A stretch of DNA of 64,000 bases from Cylindrospermopsis curvispora GIHE-G1 (lineage in GTDB: Bacteria > Cyanobacteriota > Cyanobacteriia > Cyanobacteriales > Nostocaceae). Of this stretch, positions 20,556-30,267 are shown in pieces. Location: NCBI RefSeq assembly GCF_014489415.1, contig NZ_CP060822.1, positions 3,395,501-3,459,500 on the forward strand, read 5' to 3'. The position numbers and the translations under genes are program-made. The notes under the pieces were generated by a model, which did not search any database, had not been told where the DNA came from, and saw nothing but the letters and a program-made list of their open reading frames with translations. How positions within the stretch are numbered: position 1 is the stretch's first letter; every line of letters begins with the position of its first letter.

Positions 20556-20660
20556 ATGGGCGGGGAAATTTTAAATGCAGGTATTTTGTCCTTCGGACTG
20601 ATTTTCGCTGGTTGGGCTATAGGCGCCCTACTGCTGAAAATTCAGGGAGCAGGAGAATAG
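20556..20660 (+). CDS. petM: Cytochrome b6f complex subunit 7 (PetM)
   Basis: A 34-residue single-helix protein, [11 protein letters not shown].. to ..LLKIQGAGE, matching PetM in length and pattern. An AAGGAG ribosome site (20539-20544) precedes the ATG at 20556; upstream in-frame ATGs are not needed. PetM is a peripheral subunit of the thylakoid cytochrome b6f complex that carries electrons from plastoquinol to plastocyanin. The ycf39 gene follows after about 140 bases. Confidence 0.93.
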   Translation: MGGEILNAGILSFGLIFAGWAIGALLLKIQGAGE

Positions 20661-20684
20661 ATTCAAAAAAATGGGTAACTCCTC

Positions 20685-20703
20685 ACCTTAAGGTGGGGGA
20701 TCC
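20685..20703 (+). repeat. Palindrome after petM
   Basis: CCTCACCTTAAGGTGGGG is self-complementary with one G-U pair and can form a compact hairpin around TTAA. There is no U-run. It could be a transcript 3'-end structure for petM or an operator for ycf39. Confidence 0.4.
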
Positions 20704-20799
20704 CCAACCACAAAAATGTGAAAAATGTAAAGTTTTATTTCCATACCTGAACTCTGTTAAAATTTTTATCACAAAACATAAAAATTTATAACGACCATA

Positions 20800-21795
20800 A
20801 TGACATTACTAGTTGTTGGTGCTACTGGCACTCTTGGCAGACAAGTTGTTCGTCGTGCTGTAGATGAGGGTTACAAAGTCCGCTGTTTAGTAAGAAGTCT
20901 GAAAAAAGCAGCATTTCTGAAAGAGTGGGGCGCCGAACTGGTGAAAGGAGACCTGTGTTATCCAGAAACCTTATTGGGTGCTTTAGATGGTGTAACGCAG
21001 GTAATAGACGCTTCCACTTCTCGTGCTACAGATTCATTAACTATTAAACAAGTGGACTGGGAAGGTAAAGTAGCATTAGTTCAAGCTGCTAAGTCTGCTG
21101 GTATAGAGCGGTTTATTTTCTTCTCAATTTTGGATGCTGACAAATATCCTAAGGTTCCCCTAATGGAAATTAAGCGTTGTACAGAATTGTTCATAGTTGA
21201 GTCTGGTTTAAACTATACAATTTTAAGACTAGCTGGTTTTATGCAAGGGCTGATTGGTCAATATGGCATTCCTATTTTGGAAAATCAGCCAGTATGGGTC
21301 ACTGGTGAGTCTTCACCAGTAGCTTATATGGATACTCAAGATATTGCTAAGTTTGCAATTCGCGCCCTGACTGTACCAGAAACTGAAAAACAAACCTTTC
21401 CTCTGGTGGGGACTCGTGCTTGGAGTGCAGAAGAAATAATTGATATTTGTGAGCGCCTGTCAGGAAAAGATGCCAAAATCACACGAATGCCCTTAGGTCT
21501 ACTACGGGGCGTTCAGGGCCTGCTAAGATTTTTTCAGTGGGGGTGGAATGTGGCTGATAGACTGGCTTTTTCGGAAGTTCTAGCTAGTGGTAAACCTCTA
21601 AATGCTTCTATGGACGAAGTATACACAGTATTTGGACTAGATAAACAACAAACTACTACTGTAGAAATTTACTTACAAGAGTATTTTAGCAGGATTATGA
21701 AAAAGCTAAAAGAGTTAGACTACCAAAAAGCAAAAGAGAAGAAAAAAGACAAAAAAACCCCTTTCAAGCAGTCTACAAAAGTTAATAGTCAATAA
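20800..21795 (+). CDS. ycf39: NAD(P)-binding photosystem II assembly factor Ycf39
   Basis: A 331-residue atypical short-chain dehydrogenase. The Rossmann motif [11 protein letters not shown] lies at residues 7-17. The active-site Tyr/Lys pair of classical SDRs is not seen in the usual spacing, as expected for this NmrA-like family. Ycf39 (HCF244 in plants) works with HliD and chlorophyll synthase to deliver chlorophyll to newly made D1. The C-terminus ends in an unusually lysine-rich tail of about 30 residues (from KKLKELDYQ onward). Confidence 0.93.
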   Translation: MTLLVVGATGTLGRQVVRRAVDEGYKVRCLVRSLKKAAFLKEWGAELVKGDLCYPETLLGALDGVTQVIDASTSRATDSLTIKQVDWEGKVALVQAAKSAGIERFIFFSILDADKYPKVPLMEIKRCTELFIVESGLNYTILRLAGFMQGLIGQYGIPILENQPVWVTGESSPVAYMDTQDIAKFAIRALTVPETEKQTFPLVGTRAWSAEEIIDICERLSGKDAKITRMPLGLLRGVQGLLRFFQWGWNVADRLAFSEVLASGKPLNASMDEVYTVFGLDKQQTTTVEIYLQEYFSRIMKKLKELDYQKAKEKKKDKKTPFKQSTKVNSQ

Positions 21796-21878
21796 AATTC
21801 CCAACCGGTGACTATATTATTCCAAAATGTGTCAGGATAACTAAATATCAAGCAGCGCCCAAACCTGGATGTTTTAAT

Positions 21879-22796
21879 GTGCCAAAAGCAGGCATTATCT
21901 ACAACGACGTAAAACCGATAGCGGGTCGAGTCGCTATCGAACTCCAAGACCAGCTGACCGCAGCTGGTTGGGATGTATGTATGACAGCAAGTATTGGTGG
22001 TATATTGGGCTACTCCAACCCCGATAGTCCCGTATGCCACACTCCCATATCAGGTCTTACACCTCCCGGATTTGACTCAGATATGAGGTTTGCAGTGGTA
22101 TTAGGTGGAGATGGGACAGTTTTAGCAGCTTCCCGTCAAGTTGCTCCCTCTGGTGTACCATTGTTAACTGTCAATACAGGTCACATGGGGTTTTTGACGG
22201 AGACCTATCTGAATCAGCTGCCCACAGCTATGGAGCAGGTGATGGAGGGTCACTATGAAATCGAAGACCGGGCCATGCTGAATGTTCAAGTCTGGAGGGG
22301 GGACTCAGTTTTGTGGGAAGCGCTTTGTTTAAATGAAATGGTATTGCATCGAGAACCACTAACCTCGATGTGCCATTTTGAAATTGAAATAGGTCGTCAT
22401 GCAGCTGTGGATATTGCCGCAGATGGTGTGATTGTTTCTACTCCCACAGGTTCAACAGCCTACTCCTTAAGTGCTGGCGGCCCGGTGATTGCCCCGGGTG
22501 TGCCCGTAATGCAGTTGGTTCCCATTTGTCCCCATTCTCTGGCTTCGAGAGCGTTAGTGTTTCCCGATCATGAACCAGTAAATATTTACCCGGTTAACAT
22601 CCCTCGATTGGTAATGGTCGTTGATGGTAATGGTGGGTGTTTTGTTTTGTCCGAGGATCGGGTATATTTACGCCGCTCGGAATACAAGGCTAGGTTTATA
22701 CGCTTACAACCACCGGAGTTTTTCCGAATTTTACGGGAGAAATTGGGTTGGGGACTACCCCATATTGCTAAACCCAGTTCGGTGGAGTTGCCATAA
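21879..22796 (+). CDS. nadK: NAD kinase
   Basis: A 305-residue ATP-NAD kinase that makes NADP. The GGDGT motif ([12 protein letters not shown]), [10 protein letters not shown] and [15 protein letters not shown] are all present. The start is GTG at 21879, giving [15 protein letters not shown], the normal cyanobacterial N-terminus. The response regulator gene begins 44 bases downstream on the same strand. Confidence 0.96.
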   Translation: MPKAGIIYNDVKPIAGRVAIELQDQLTAAGWDVCMTASIGGILGYSNPDSPVCHTPISGLTPPGFDSDMRFAVVLGGDGTVLAASRQVAPSGVPLLTVNTGHMGFLTETYLNQLPTAMEQVMEGHYEIEDRAMLNVQVWRGDSVLWEALCLNEMVLHREPLTSMCHFEIEIGRHAAVDIAADGVIVSTPTGSTAYSLSAGGPVIAPGVPVMQLVPICPHSLASRALVFPDHEPVNIYPVNIPRLVMVVDGNGGCFVLSEDRVYLRRSEYKARFIRLQPPEFFRILREKLGWGLPHIAKPSSVELP

Positions 22797-22840
22797 CTTT
22801 TGATCATTATCCAGCAGTAAACCCTATCGGAAAAATCAAT

Positions 22841-23533
22841 ATGATGCCTTCTCATGGCTCCCGTGTTCTGGTGATTGAACCTGATGAAACTCTAGCTAGT
22901 CAATTGGGCTTTGATCTTCATCTTCAAGAGGCTGGATATGAGGCTATTATAGCTACTGATGCTAATAGCGGTTTGCATAAATGTCGAGATTTACAACCGG
23001 CTTTAATAGTTGTTGATAGAATGTTGCCAGGAGAGTCTGGATTATCTTTTTGTAAAAACCTCCGAGCCACTGGCAATACTAAGCCGGTTCTGATATTAAT
23101 GGCCAGAGACGCCATGGATGACCGTGTGGCTTGCCTAGAGGCGGGTGCAGATGATTATATTCTTAAGCCTTACCGTTCCGAGGAATTTTCCAAGCTCATT
23201 CGTTTATATCTCAAACCAGATGTTGACAGTAGTGAACAGTTACGCTTTGGAGATTTAGTCCTAGATATTGGTACTCGTCGCGCTATCCATAACAATAAAG
23301 CCATTGATTTAACAATGAAGGAATTTGAACTATTAAAGTTCTTTATGGAACATCCCCGGGAAGTTTTAACCCGGGAACAAATTTTGGAAAATGTTTGGGG
23401 TTATGACTTTGTTGGTGAGTCCAATGTAATTGAAGTATACATTCGCTACTTACGATTGAAAATCGAAGAAAATGGACAAAAGCGTTTGATTCAAACAGTG
23501 CGAGGTGTGGGATATGTATTAAGAGAGTCCTAG
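22841..23533 (+). CDS. nblR: OmpR-type response regulator, NblR-like
   Basis: A 230-residue protein with a receiver domain (phosphoacceptor Asp59 in VVDRMLPGESG, Lys in DDYILKPY) and a C-terminal winged helix (EVLTREQILENVWGY, TVRGVGYVLRES). The receiver is atypical: the usual acidic pair is EPD, and the Ser/Thr switch position reads LILMARD with Met. NblR controls phycobilisome breakdown and survival under nutrient and high-light stress, and in Synechococcus is reported to act without phosphorylation. The NblR assignment rests on recognised overall similarity and is less certain than the family. Confidence 0.8.
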   Translation: MMPSHGSRVLVIEPDETLASQLGFDLHLQEAGYEAIIATDANSGLHKCRDLQPALIVVDRMLPGESGLSFCKNLRATGNTKPVLILMARDAMDDRVACLEAGADDYILKPYRSEEFSKLIRLYLKPDVDSSEQLRFGDLVLDIGTRRAIHNNKAIDLTMKEFELLKFFMEHPREVLTREQILENVWGYDFVGESNVIEVYIRYLRLKIEENGQKRLIQTVRGVGYVLRES

Positions 23534-23604
23534 GTAGAAAAAAATTTTGTTTAGCCTATTGCCAAAACAAAAAACTAGGTTATAATAGGAAAGTTGCCGA
23601 AGAA

Positions 23605-23688
23605 GGGCGGATGGCGAAACTGGTAGACGCACCACACTCAAAATGTGGCGACCTTGCGGTCATAGGAGTTCGATTCTCCTTCTGCCCA
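23605..23688 (+). tRNA. trnL-CAA: tRNA-Leu (anticodon CAA)
   Basis: An 84-base class II tRNA: acceptor GGGCGGA with TCTGCCC, anticodon stem CCACA/TGTGG around loop CTCAAAA (anticodon CAA), a long variable arm GCGACCTTGCGGTC, and T-arm AGGAG-TTCGATT-CTCCT. The discriminator base is A; CCA is not encoded. No intron is present. Confidence 0.96.
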
Positions 23689-23721
23689 TTAAAGAAAATA
23701 AAATATAGTCCCATCAAGGAC

Positions 23722-23751
23722 AAGGTGCGCCGGAACAAACCAGCGTACCTT
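23722..23751. repeat. Hairpin between tRNA-Leu and the peroxiredoxin gene
   Basis: AAGGTGCGC and GCGTACCTT pair over nine positions (one wobble) with a 12-base loop. It is placed between convergent transcripts and may end one of them, although no U-run follows. Confidence 0.45.
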
Positions 23752-23773
23752 ATCTAAAGAGTTTGGAGTGGTT

Positions 23774-24211
23774 TTATAGGGCAATAGCTGCTAGAACATC
23801 GCTAGCATGGGTGGAAGTGTTAACTGTGGTGTCAACATGAGCAATCTTGCCATTTGGATCTATGATATAAGTAACACGTTTAGCATAACCGCCGCCATCC
23901 ACATCGTAAGCTTTTATTAAAGATTTATCAGTATCAGCTAACAGGGGAAAATTGAGCTTATATTTTGTGGTGAATGCTTGATGGGAAGTCACATCATCAG
24001 CACTTACTCCTAAAACTACTATATCTTTCCCTTGGTAGTCACTTTGGGCATCCCGAAAACTGCAAGCTTGTTTGGTGCATCCAGGAGTGTCATCTTTGGG
24101 ATAAAAATATAGAACTACAGTTTTACCGGCAAAATCAGATAGTGACACTGTGTTGCCGTTTGTATCCTTGGTGGTAAATGCAGGTGCTGTTGTACCAACT
24201 GATAATGCCAT
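23774..24211 (-). CDS. Peroxiredoxin, PrxQ/BCP type
   Basis: A 145-residue thioredoxin-fold peroxidase. The peroxidatic Cys45 and resolving Cys50 lie in DTPGCTKQAC, the five-residue spacing of the PrxQ (bacterioferritin comigratory protein) class. It reduces hydrogen peroxide and organic peroxides with electrons from thioredoxin. There is no signal peptide. It is monocistronic. Confidence 0.94.
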   Translation of the reverse strand: MALSVGTTAPAFTTKDTNGNTVSLSDFAGKTVVLYFYPKDDTPGCTKQACSFRDAQSDYQGKDIVVLGVSADDVTSHQAFTTKYKLNFPLLADTDKSLIKAYDVDGGGYAKRVTYIIDPNGKIAHVDTTVNTSTHASDVLAAIAL

Positions 24212-24284
24212 ACTTGATCTTTCCTGTGTGAGAATATGTTGATAGCAAGATTCAACCCCATTATATATCTTTTAAACACTATTA

Positions 24285-27026
24285 TCAATCTTTAGGAAGG
24301 ATTCTGGGACGTGAAACTTGTAAATCCGAGGCCCTTTGAAAGTCAAAACCAGCTCCATTTTCATCTCCCAATTCACGGCGAGCAAATCCTCGCTCATAGT
24401 ATGCTGAGGCAAATTCAGGGGAGATCTCAATAGCTTGAGTGTAATCATCTATTGCTCCTTTGTAATCTCCCAATTCACGGCGAGCACCTCCCCGCTCATA
24501 GTAAGCTAAAAAAGCAGACTCAGGCTCAATCTTAATAGTTTGAGTGTAATCATCTATTGCTCCTTTGTAATCTCTCAATTTACGGCGAACACCTCCCCGA
24601 TCGTAGTATGCTGAGGCGAATTCAGGAGAAATCTCAATAGCTTGAGTGTAATCATCTATTGCTCCTTTGTAATCTCCCAATTCACGGCGAGCACCTCCCC
24701 GCTCATAGTAAGCTAAAAAAGCAGACTCAGGCTCAATCTTAATAGCTTGAGTGTAATCATCTATTGCTCCTTTGTAATCTCCCAATTCACGGCGAGCACC
24801 TCCCCGCTCATAGTAGACTGAAGCAAGTTCAGGGGAAATCTCGATAGCTTGAGTGTAATCATCTATTGCTCCTTTGTAATCTCCCAATTCGCGGCGAGCA
24901 GCTCCCCGATTAATATAAAAACCATGATGGGGGTTGAGCAATATAGCTTGATCCATTACTTGTATTGCTTCTTGATACATTGTTAGACTAAGCAGGATAT
25001 AAAACTTTTGACTATATAAACTAGTGTCCATTGATTGCAGTTTAATGGCTTGATTAATAGCTGCTAGGGCCATGCTGAGTCTTCCAAATTTTATGTTGAG
25101 TGCAGCTAACCTATTCCATGCTACAGAAAAATCAAATTTAGCTTTGACAGCTTGTTCAAATGCTCCTGTTGCTTCAGTATCGTTACCATTAGACTCCAGA
25201 GACAAACCCTTGCCATAATAGGCCAAATGAATAAATGCTGGCTTCCGTTCAATTGCGTTTTCAAAGGCTGTTACCGCCTCTTGATAGCGACCTAATAGCC
25301 ACAATTGATTTCCCCTTTCTATCCACTCAATAGCACTAGCCTTTCCCATGGAAGCATTAACTAATACTATTGTTTTTCGAATAGACTCTATTTCCCATGA
25401 TTTTAACTGTGGTGCTGGCGTATTTTCCACCCGCTCTGGTCGGGTATTCAATTGGGGCGCAATCCTTAAAAAGGTACTAATGGGAATGCCCAAATTATAA
25501 CCCAATTGTACCCTATCATCTACACCTCCATCCTCTGTTGTCTCCTCCATCACAACTTGTCCTTCCGCTTTCCCATGAATACAAATGACCCTGCCCTGGC
25601 TATCCACCACTGGTCCCCCACTCATGCCTCTCTGACTAACACTTGTATATACTAGTTCGTACTCTTTTCCTAAATTGGCATCTTCTATTGTTGTATAGTC
25701 AATATCCTTTAATTCCTGCCCAGCACTTTTTAGTGCTAATAATCCGTTTTCCTTACTAAAAATTTGTCCAACTGTCAACCGGGGTGTTTGTCCCAGTTTT
25801 GGCTCTCCAACTGTGAATACATATTGGTGATTTTCTACAGCATAATTTGCTAGCGTTGCGACTGGATAGTTTTCCCCACTATTAAATTTTACTGTAGCTA
25901 TATCTACCCCTTGTACCAATTTTATACCGCTATTGTCTAAGGGATATTTCTGTCCACTGGCAGTAACTAATGTATGATTTTTAGTTACGCAATGGTTATT
26001 GCTAGTCTTGTGAGGTATTTTGCAAAGCACGTGAGCGCTGGTTAGAACAGTGTAAGTATTTCCCTCCCGGGCAATTATCACTCCTGACCCATTATTGCCA
26101 TCACCATCAATTCTGACTGTAAACTCCCTAACTTTACTTTCAATATTACTTAGCCATTCTGGTAATATTGGCATTTCTGGTACTGATCTATTTCTCCTGG
26201 GTACGGGTAGTCCATATCTTGCGAGAATTTCCGGTTTCAGCTGAGCCAATATTGAGCCAACAGGTATACCCCAACTGAGTTTCCTAAATTCTTTAATTTC
26301 CGACACTAGGGGTTTTTTCCCATCTGCATACACATAACCATTATTTAATATAGGAAAAGCAGACTTACCATGGATTCCTATCAGATCTCCCGTTGAGTTG
26401 ATGATTGGACCCCCACTCATACCCTGTTGTGTAGCGCTGTCATACCCTATTTCATATCCTTGAACAAATGTCGGTTGAGAAACAATTTGTTTAATTGTTC
26501 CTGGAGAGAAGATTATTTTACTACTGTTGACAGAGTATCCCGATGCCATTACCGCCGTGTCTTGCTTAATTGCCGTATTCAGAATTTGTTTTGTTAAGCA
26601 GTATTTCCTATTAGGTGTAAATTCTAGAATAACCAAGTTTATCTTATCCAGTTGTTGCTGATCAGCAAGCTTATAATTGTATAGCGCACGCCCTTGGTGG
26701 ACCCTGCCATCGTGAGTTTGAATACGAAGCGCAGCAGGTGTAATACCACTAATGACATCACCACTTGTCAGCACCAAATAGGAGCCACCTTCCTGGGCAA
26801 TTAGAGTTCCTGAACCACCAGTGTTGTCTCCCATAACTCTGACTGTAATTCTTTGAGCTATGGTTTTTAATTGTTCTGGAGAGTAAAATTCCCCTTCCCG
26901 TTGCAATTCACAAGAAGATTCCCGTCCAGGAGTAGTTTTGGCAAGGGACTGGGGGGAACTGCTTAACACTAATGTCGGCAACAACAATAGTACCGGTAAA
27001 CAACATGTCAAGTTTGTTTTCATCAT
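24285..27026 (-). CDS. Secreted double trypsin-like domain protein with TPR repeats
   Basis: A 913-residue protein: signal peptide (about 1-30), trypsin-like domain 1 (about 55-265), domain 2 (about 300-510), then TPR repeats to the end. In domain 1 the catalytic His is replaced by Asp90 (LTSGDV) while Ser204 (GMSGGP) remains, so it is probably inactive. Domain 2 keeps His332 (TSAHV), Asp375 (GVDIATV) and Ser469 (GMSGGP). The last five TPRs are nearly identical at DNA level and alternate in two types. Paralogous to the gene ending at 27181; the two are tandem. The likely site is periplasm or cell surface; the substrate is unknown. Confidence 0.88.
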   Translation of the reverse strand: MMKTNLTCCLPVLLLLPTLVLSSSPQSLAKTTPGRESSCELQREGEFYSPEQLKTIAQRITVRVMGDNTGGSGTLIAQEGGSYLVLTSGDVISGITPAALRIQTHDGRVHQGRALYNYKLADQQQLDKINLVILEFTPNRKYCLTKQILNTAIKQDTAVMASGYSVNSSKIIFSPGTIKQIVSQPTFVQGYEIGYDSATQQGMSGGPIINSTGDLIGIHGKSAFPILNNGYVYADGKKPLVSEIKEFRKLSWGIPVGSILAQLKPEILARYGLPVPRRNRSVPEMPILPEWLSNIESKVREFTVRIDGDGNNGSGVIIAREGNTYTVLTSAHVLCKIPHKTSNNHCVTKNHTLVTASGQKYPLDNSGIKLVQGVDIATVKFNSGENYPVATLANYAVENHQYVFTVGEPKLGQTPRLTVGQIFSKENGLLALKSAGQELKDIDYTTIEDANLGKEYELVYTSVSQRGMSGGPVVDSQGRVICIHGKAEGQVVMEETTEDGGVDDRVQLGYNLGIPISTFLRIAPQLNTRPERVENTPAPQLKSWEIESIRKTIVLVNASMGKASAIEWIERGNQLWLLGRYQEAVTAFENAIERKPAFIHLAYYGKGLSLESNGNDTEATGAFEQAVKAKFDFSVAWNRLAALNIKFGRLSMALAAINQAIKLQSMDTSLYSQKFYILLSLTMYQEAIQVMDQAILLNPHHGFYINRGAARRELGDYKGAIDDYTQAIEISPELASVYYERGGARRELGDYKGAIDDYTQAIKIEPESAFLAYYERGGARRELGDYKGAIDDYTQAIEISPEFASAYYDRGGVRRKLRDYKGAIDDYTQTIKIEPESAFLAYYERGGARRELGDYKGAIDDYTQAIEISPEFASAYYERGFARRELGDENGAGFDFQRASDLQVSRPRILPKD
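24350..24900 (-). repeat. Tandem TPR-coding repeats with a two-TPR higher-order unit
   Basis: Five consecutive copies of a 34-35 residue TPR (GDYKGAIDDYTQAI...) are nearly identical in DNA. They alternate between an EISPE..AS.YY type and a KIEPESAFLAYY type, so the real duplicated unit is two TPRs, about 207 bases. Confidence 0.85.
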
Positions 27027-27180
27027 ACTTCCACTTCCTTATTCCTATCTATTGACTACATCTTGCCCACTAGGCATTTCCGGTTTGTTGCACTTATTTT
27101 ATGAACAAGGCGTATTGAGTGATGTTGTTATGATGCACTTGACCTGATAATAATAACTCTACACCATTTGTGTAATGGAT

Positions 27181-29550
27181 CTATTTTCCATTTCTTATGT
27201 CCCAGATTACCACCCCATCAGAATTTAGCCTAAGAGCCTGGGTGTAATCATCTATTGCTCCCTTGCTGTCTCCCAACTCTTTGCGAACAGATCCCCTGGC
27301 AGTGTAGGTATAGGCAACATTGGGATTCAGATCAAGGGCTTGAGTATAATCATCCATTGCCTCCCGCTTATCTCCTAAATTATTATGTATATCCCCCCTT
27401 ATAACATAAAAAATAGCACGGGGATCAACTAGGATAGCCTGATCTATTGCCTGTATAGCTTCTTTGTACCTTTTCAAATTAGATAATAAATTACCCTTCA
27501 ATCCGTAAAGATTAGGACTAATGGTCTGAGACTTAACTGAATTTTGATGAAATATAGCCTGACCAACATCCAACAATGCCTGATCTAAGTTTCCTAACTT
27601 CTGATTTGCTAAACTTAAAAAGTACCACCCAGGAACAAAATCGGGTTTAGCTTGAACAACTTGTTTGAAAACTTCCACTGCTTCAGTGTCGTTACCATTC
27701 CACCATAGGGACAATGCTTTACCATAATAGGCTAAATGAATAAAGGCTGGCCTCCGTTCAATTGCGTTTTCAAAAGCTGTTGCCGCTTCTTGATAGCGAC
27801 CTAATAGCCACAATTGATTCCCCCTTTCTACCCACTCAATAGCACTAGCATTTCCCCTAGAGACATTTACTGATAGTATTGCCTTCCTAATAGACTCTAC
27901 CTCCCATGATTTTAATTGTGGTGCTGGCGTATTTTCTACCCGGTCTACTCGGGTATTCAATTCGGGTGCAATCCTTAAAAAAGTGCTAATGGGAATACCC
28001 AGGCTATAACCTAATTGCACCCTGTTGCCTATACTAACACCTCCATCCTCTGTTGTCTCCTCCATCACAACTTGTCCCTCCGCTTTCCCGTGAATACCAA
28101 TCACTCTACCCTGGCTATCTACCACTGCTCCCCCACTCATTCCCCCTAGAGTAATACTTGTATAAACAAGTTCGTATTCTTTACCTAAATTAGCGTCTTG
28201 TATTGTATAGTCAATACTTTTTAAGTTTTGACCAGTACTTGTTAGTGCTAATAATCCCTTCTCCCTGCTGAAAATTTGTCCAATTGTAAATCGCCAAGAG
28301 GGTGTTCGTCCCAGTTTTGGATATCCAACCGTGAATATGTATTGGTGATTTGCCACAGGATAATCTGCTAATGTTGCGACTGGATAGTTTTCCTCACTAT
28401 TAAATTTTACTGTGGCTAAATCTACCCCTTTCCCTAATTTTATACTGCCATTGTCCAAGGGATATTCCCGTCCACTAGCAGCAATAACTGTATAATTTTC
28501 TTCTACACATTTATTCTTGTCCTCCTTGCTACGACTAATCTTTTGGGGTATTTTGCAAACCACGTGAGCACTGGTTAGAACAGTGTAAGTATTTCCCTCT
28601 CGGGCAATTATTACTCCTGATCCATTATTACCACCACCATCAATTCTAACTGTAAACTGCCTAACCTTACTTTCAATATTCCCCAGCCATTCTGGTAATA
28701 TTGGTATCTCTGGTACTGATCTATTTCTACGTGGTATGGGTAGTCCATATCTTGAAAGAACTTCCGGTTTGAGCTGAGCCAATATTGAGCTAACAGGTAT
28801 ACCCCAACTGAGTTTCCTAAATTCTTCAATTTCTGACAGTGGGGGGGTTTTTCCGTCTGCATACACATAACCATTATTTAATATGGGAAAAGCAGACTTA
28901 CCATGGATTCCTATTAGGTCTCCCGTTGAGTTGATGATTGGACCCCCGCCCATCCCCTGTTGTATAGTGCTGTCATACCCTATTTCATATCCTTGGGCAA
29001 ATGTCGGTTGAGAAACAATTTGTTTAATTGTTCCTGGGGAGAAGATTATCTTACTACTGTTGACAGAATATCCCGATGCCAGTACCGCTGTGTCTTGTCT
29101 AATTTCCGTATTCACAATTTGTTTTGTTAAGCAGTATTTCCTATTGGATGTGAATTCTAGAATAACTAAGTTTATTTTATCTAGTTGCTGCTGTTCAGCG
29201 TTCTTATAATTGTATAACATACGCCCTTGGTGGATCCTACCATCGTGAGTTTGAATACGAAGTGCACTAGGTGTAGTACCACTAATGACATCATTACTTG
29301 TCAGCACCAAGTAGGAGTTACCCTCCTGAGCAATGAGCGTTCCTGAACCACCACTGTTGTCTGCTATAACTCTGACCGTAATTCTTTGAGCTATAGTTTT
29401 TAATTGTTCTGGAGAGTAAAATTCGCCTTCCCGTTCTAATTCACAAGAAGATTCCTGTTTAGGAGTAGTTTTGGCAAGGGACTGCGGGGAACTACTCAAC
29501 ACTAGTGTGGGCACCAAAAATAATATCGGTAAACAAGATGTCAAGTTCAT
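27181..29550 (-). CDS. Secreted double trypsin-like domain protein with TPR repeats, paralog 2
   Basis: A 789-residue paralog of the upstream-numbered gene, with the same layout: signal peptide (about 1-27), two trypsin-like domains, then TPRs. Domain 1 has lost both His (Asp87 in LTSNDV) and the nucleophile (Gly201 in QGMGGGP). Domain 2 is intact with His329, Asp377 and Ser472. It lacks the expanded near-identical TPR block. The gap to the next copy is 154 bases, and a COP23-type gene lies 16 bases upstream on the same strand, so those two are likely co-transcribed. Confidence 0.88.
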   Translation of the reverse strand: MNLTSCLPILFLVPTLVLSSSPQSLAKTTPKQESSCELEREGEFYSPEQLKTIAQRITVRVIADNSGGSGTLIAQEGNSYLVLTSNDVISGTTPSALRIQTHDGRIHQGRMLYNYKNAEQQQLDKINLVILEFTSNRKYCLTKQIVNTEIRQDTAVLASGYSVNSSKIIFSPGTIKQIVSQPTFAQGYEIGYDSTIQQGMGGGPIINSTGDLIGIHGKSAFPILNNGYVYADGKTPPLSEIEEFRKLSWGIPVSSILAQLKPEVLSRYGLPIPRRNRSVPEIPILPEWLGNIESKVRQFTVRIDGGGNNGSGVIIAREGNTYTVLTSAHVVCKIPQKISRSKEDKNKCVEENYTVIAASGREYPLDNGSIKLGKGVDLATVKFNSEENYPVATLADYPVANHQYIFTVGYPKLGRTPSWRFTIGQIFSREKGLLALTSTGQNLKSIDYTIQDANLGKEYELVYTSITLGGMSGGAVVDSQGRVIGIHGKAEGQVVMEETTEDGGVSIGNRVQLGYSLGIPISTFLRIAPELNTRVDRVENTPAPQLKSWEVESIRKAILSVNVSRGNASAIEWVERGNQLWLLGRYQEAATAFENAIERRPAFIHLAYYGKALSLWWNGNDTEAVEVFKQVVQAKPDFVPGWYFLSLANQKLGNLDQALLDVGQAIFHQNSVKSQTISPNLYGLKGNLLSNLKRYKEAIQAIDQAILVDPRAIFYVIRGDIHNNLGDKREAMDDYTQALDLNPNVAYTYTARGSVRKELGDSKGAIDDYTQALRLNSDGVVIWDIRNGK

Positions 29551-29566
29551 TTCTAAGCTCTTCCTC

Positions 29567-30136
29567 TTATCTTAAATCATCCACAGTGATAATTGGTGCA
29601 TTTTTTATATAATTGGTTACACTTAAATAAGTACTCGTTTCCGCTGATTGCATAATAGTGCCAGAGGTACTTCCTGTCATTATAGATATAAGAGATCCCA
29701 ATACTTCCCAAGGGTTGCGTGTATACTCCATAGTGAATAGTTGATTCTCGCTATTACAACTACCCCCAAGGGTTGTCGCACAAACTATTGGATAGCCATT
29801 GGTGGTTCCCGCAGTTAAATACTGTAGACTCCCCATTTGGTAAGATTGCTCGAATCTGCTAGATACTACCCTGCAACGACTACTAGGATTCCATTGCTGA
29901 CCAAATAATTTGGATTTCCAAGTAATAAATCTCACATAACCTTTACGTTCTGGAACCCAGGCTACAGTCATTGGTAATTTCGCCTTCATGACGGGATCAA
30001 ACATTTCTTGGCACGAAAATGTGACTTCATCGGGAAAATTGACCTCATATCCTGACTGGCTGAATGCCGGATAAACATTTATATTTAATGTAGTTAAAGT
30101 CACCGCTAACCCGGAGAAAAACAATGATAGTTTCAT
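29567..30136 (-). CDS. COP23 domain secreted protein
   Basis: A 189-residue protein. The start at 30136 (MKLSLFFSGLAVTL) gives a signal peptide and has a GGAG ribosome site; an in-frame start at 30178 is less likely. The mature part shows the COP23 pattern: VTFSCQ, TVAWVPERKGYVRFITW, SSRCRVVSSRF, LQYLTAGTTNGYPIVCATTLGGSC. Paired cysteines suggest disulfides. COP23 was first described as a circadian-oscillating membrane protein in a cyanobacterium; its function is unknown. It precedes the trypsin/TPR genes on the same strand. Confidence 0.8.
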   Translation of the reverse strand: MKLSLFFSGLAVTLTTLNINVYPAFSQSGYEVNFPDEVTFSCQEMFDPVMKAKLPMTVAWVPERKGYVRFITWKSKLFGQQWNPSSRCRVVSSRFEQSYQMGSLQYLTAGTTNGYPIVCATTLGGSCNSENQLFTMEYTRNPWEVLGSLISIMTGSTSGTIMQSAETSTYLSVTNYIKNAPIITVDDLR

Positions 30137-30267
30137 AGACCACTCCAAAAAACACACAATTTTTACTCTTAACAACATAGCATATTACCGGATTCCTTAC
30201 CACCCCATAGCTGCTACAACTAGGATAGATAATCCACATAAATAACATTTAACAGTGAGGAAGGAAA

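Noticed and set aside
20685-20703. Yfr1-type small RNA
   Set aside because: ACTCCTCACC occurs, but the conserved ACTCCTCACAC loop between two hairpins does not.
24350-24900. CRISPR or noncoding satellite
   Set aside because: The repeats keep frame and encode TPRs.
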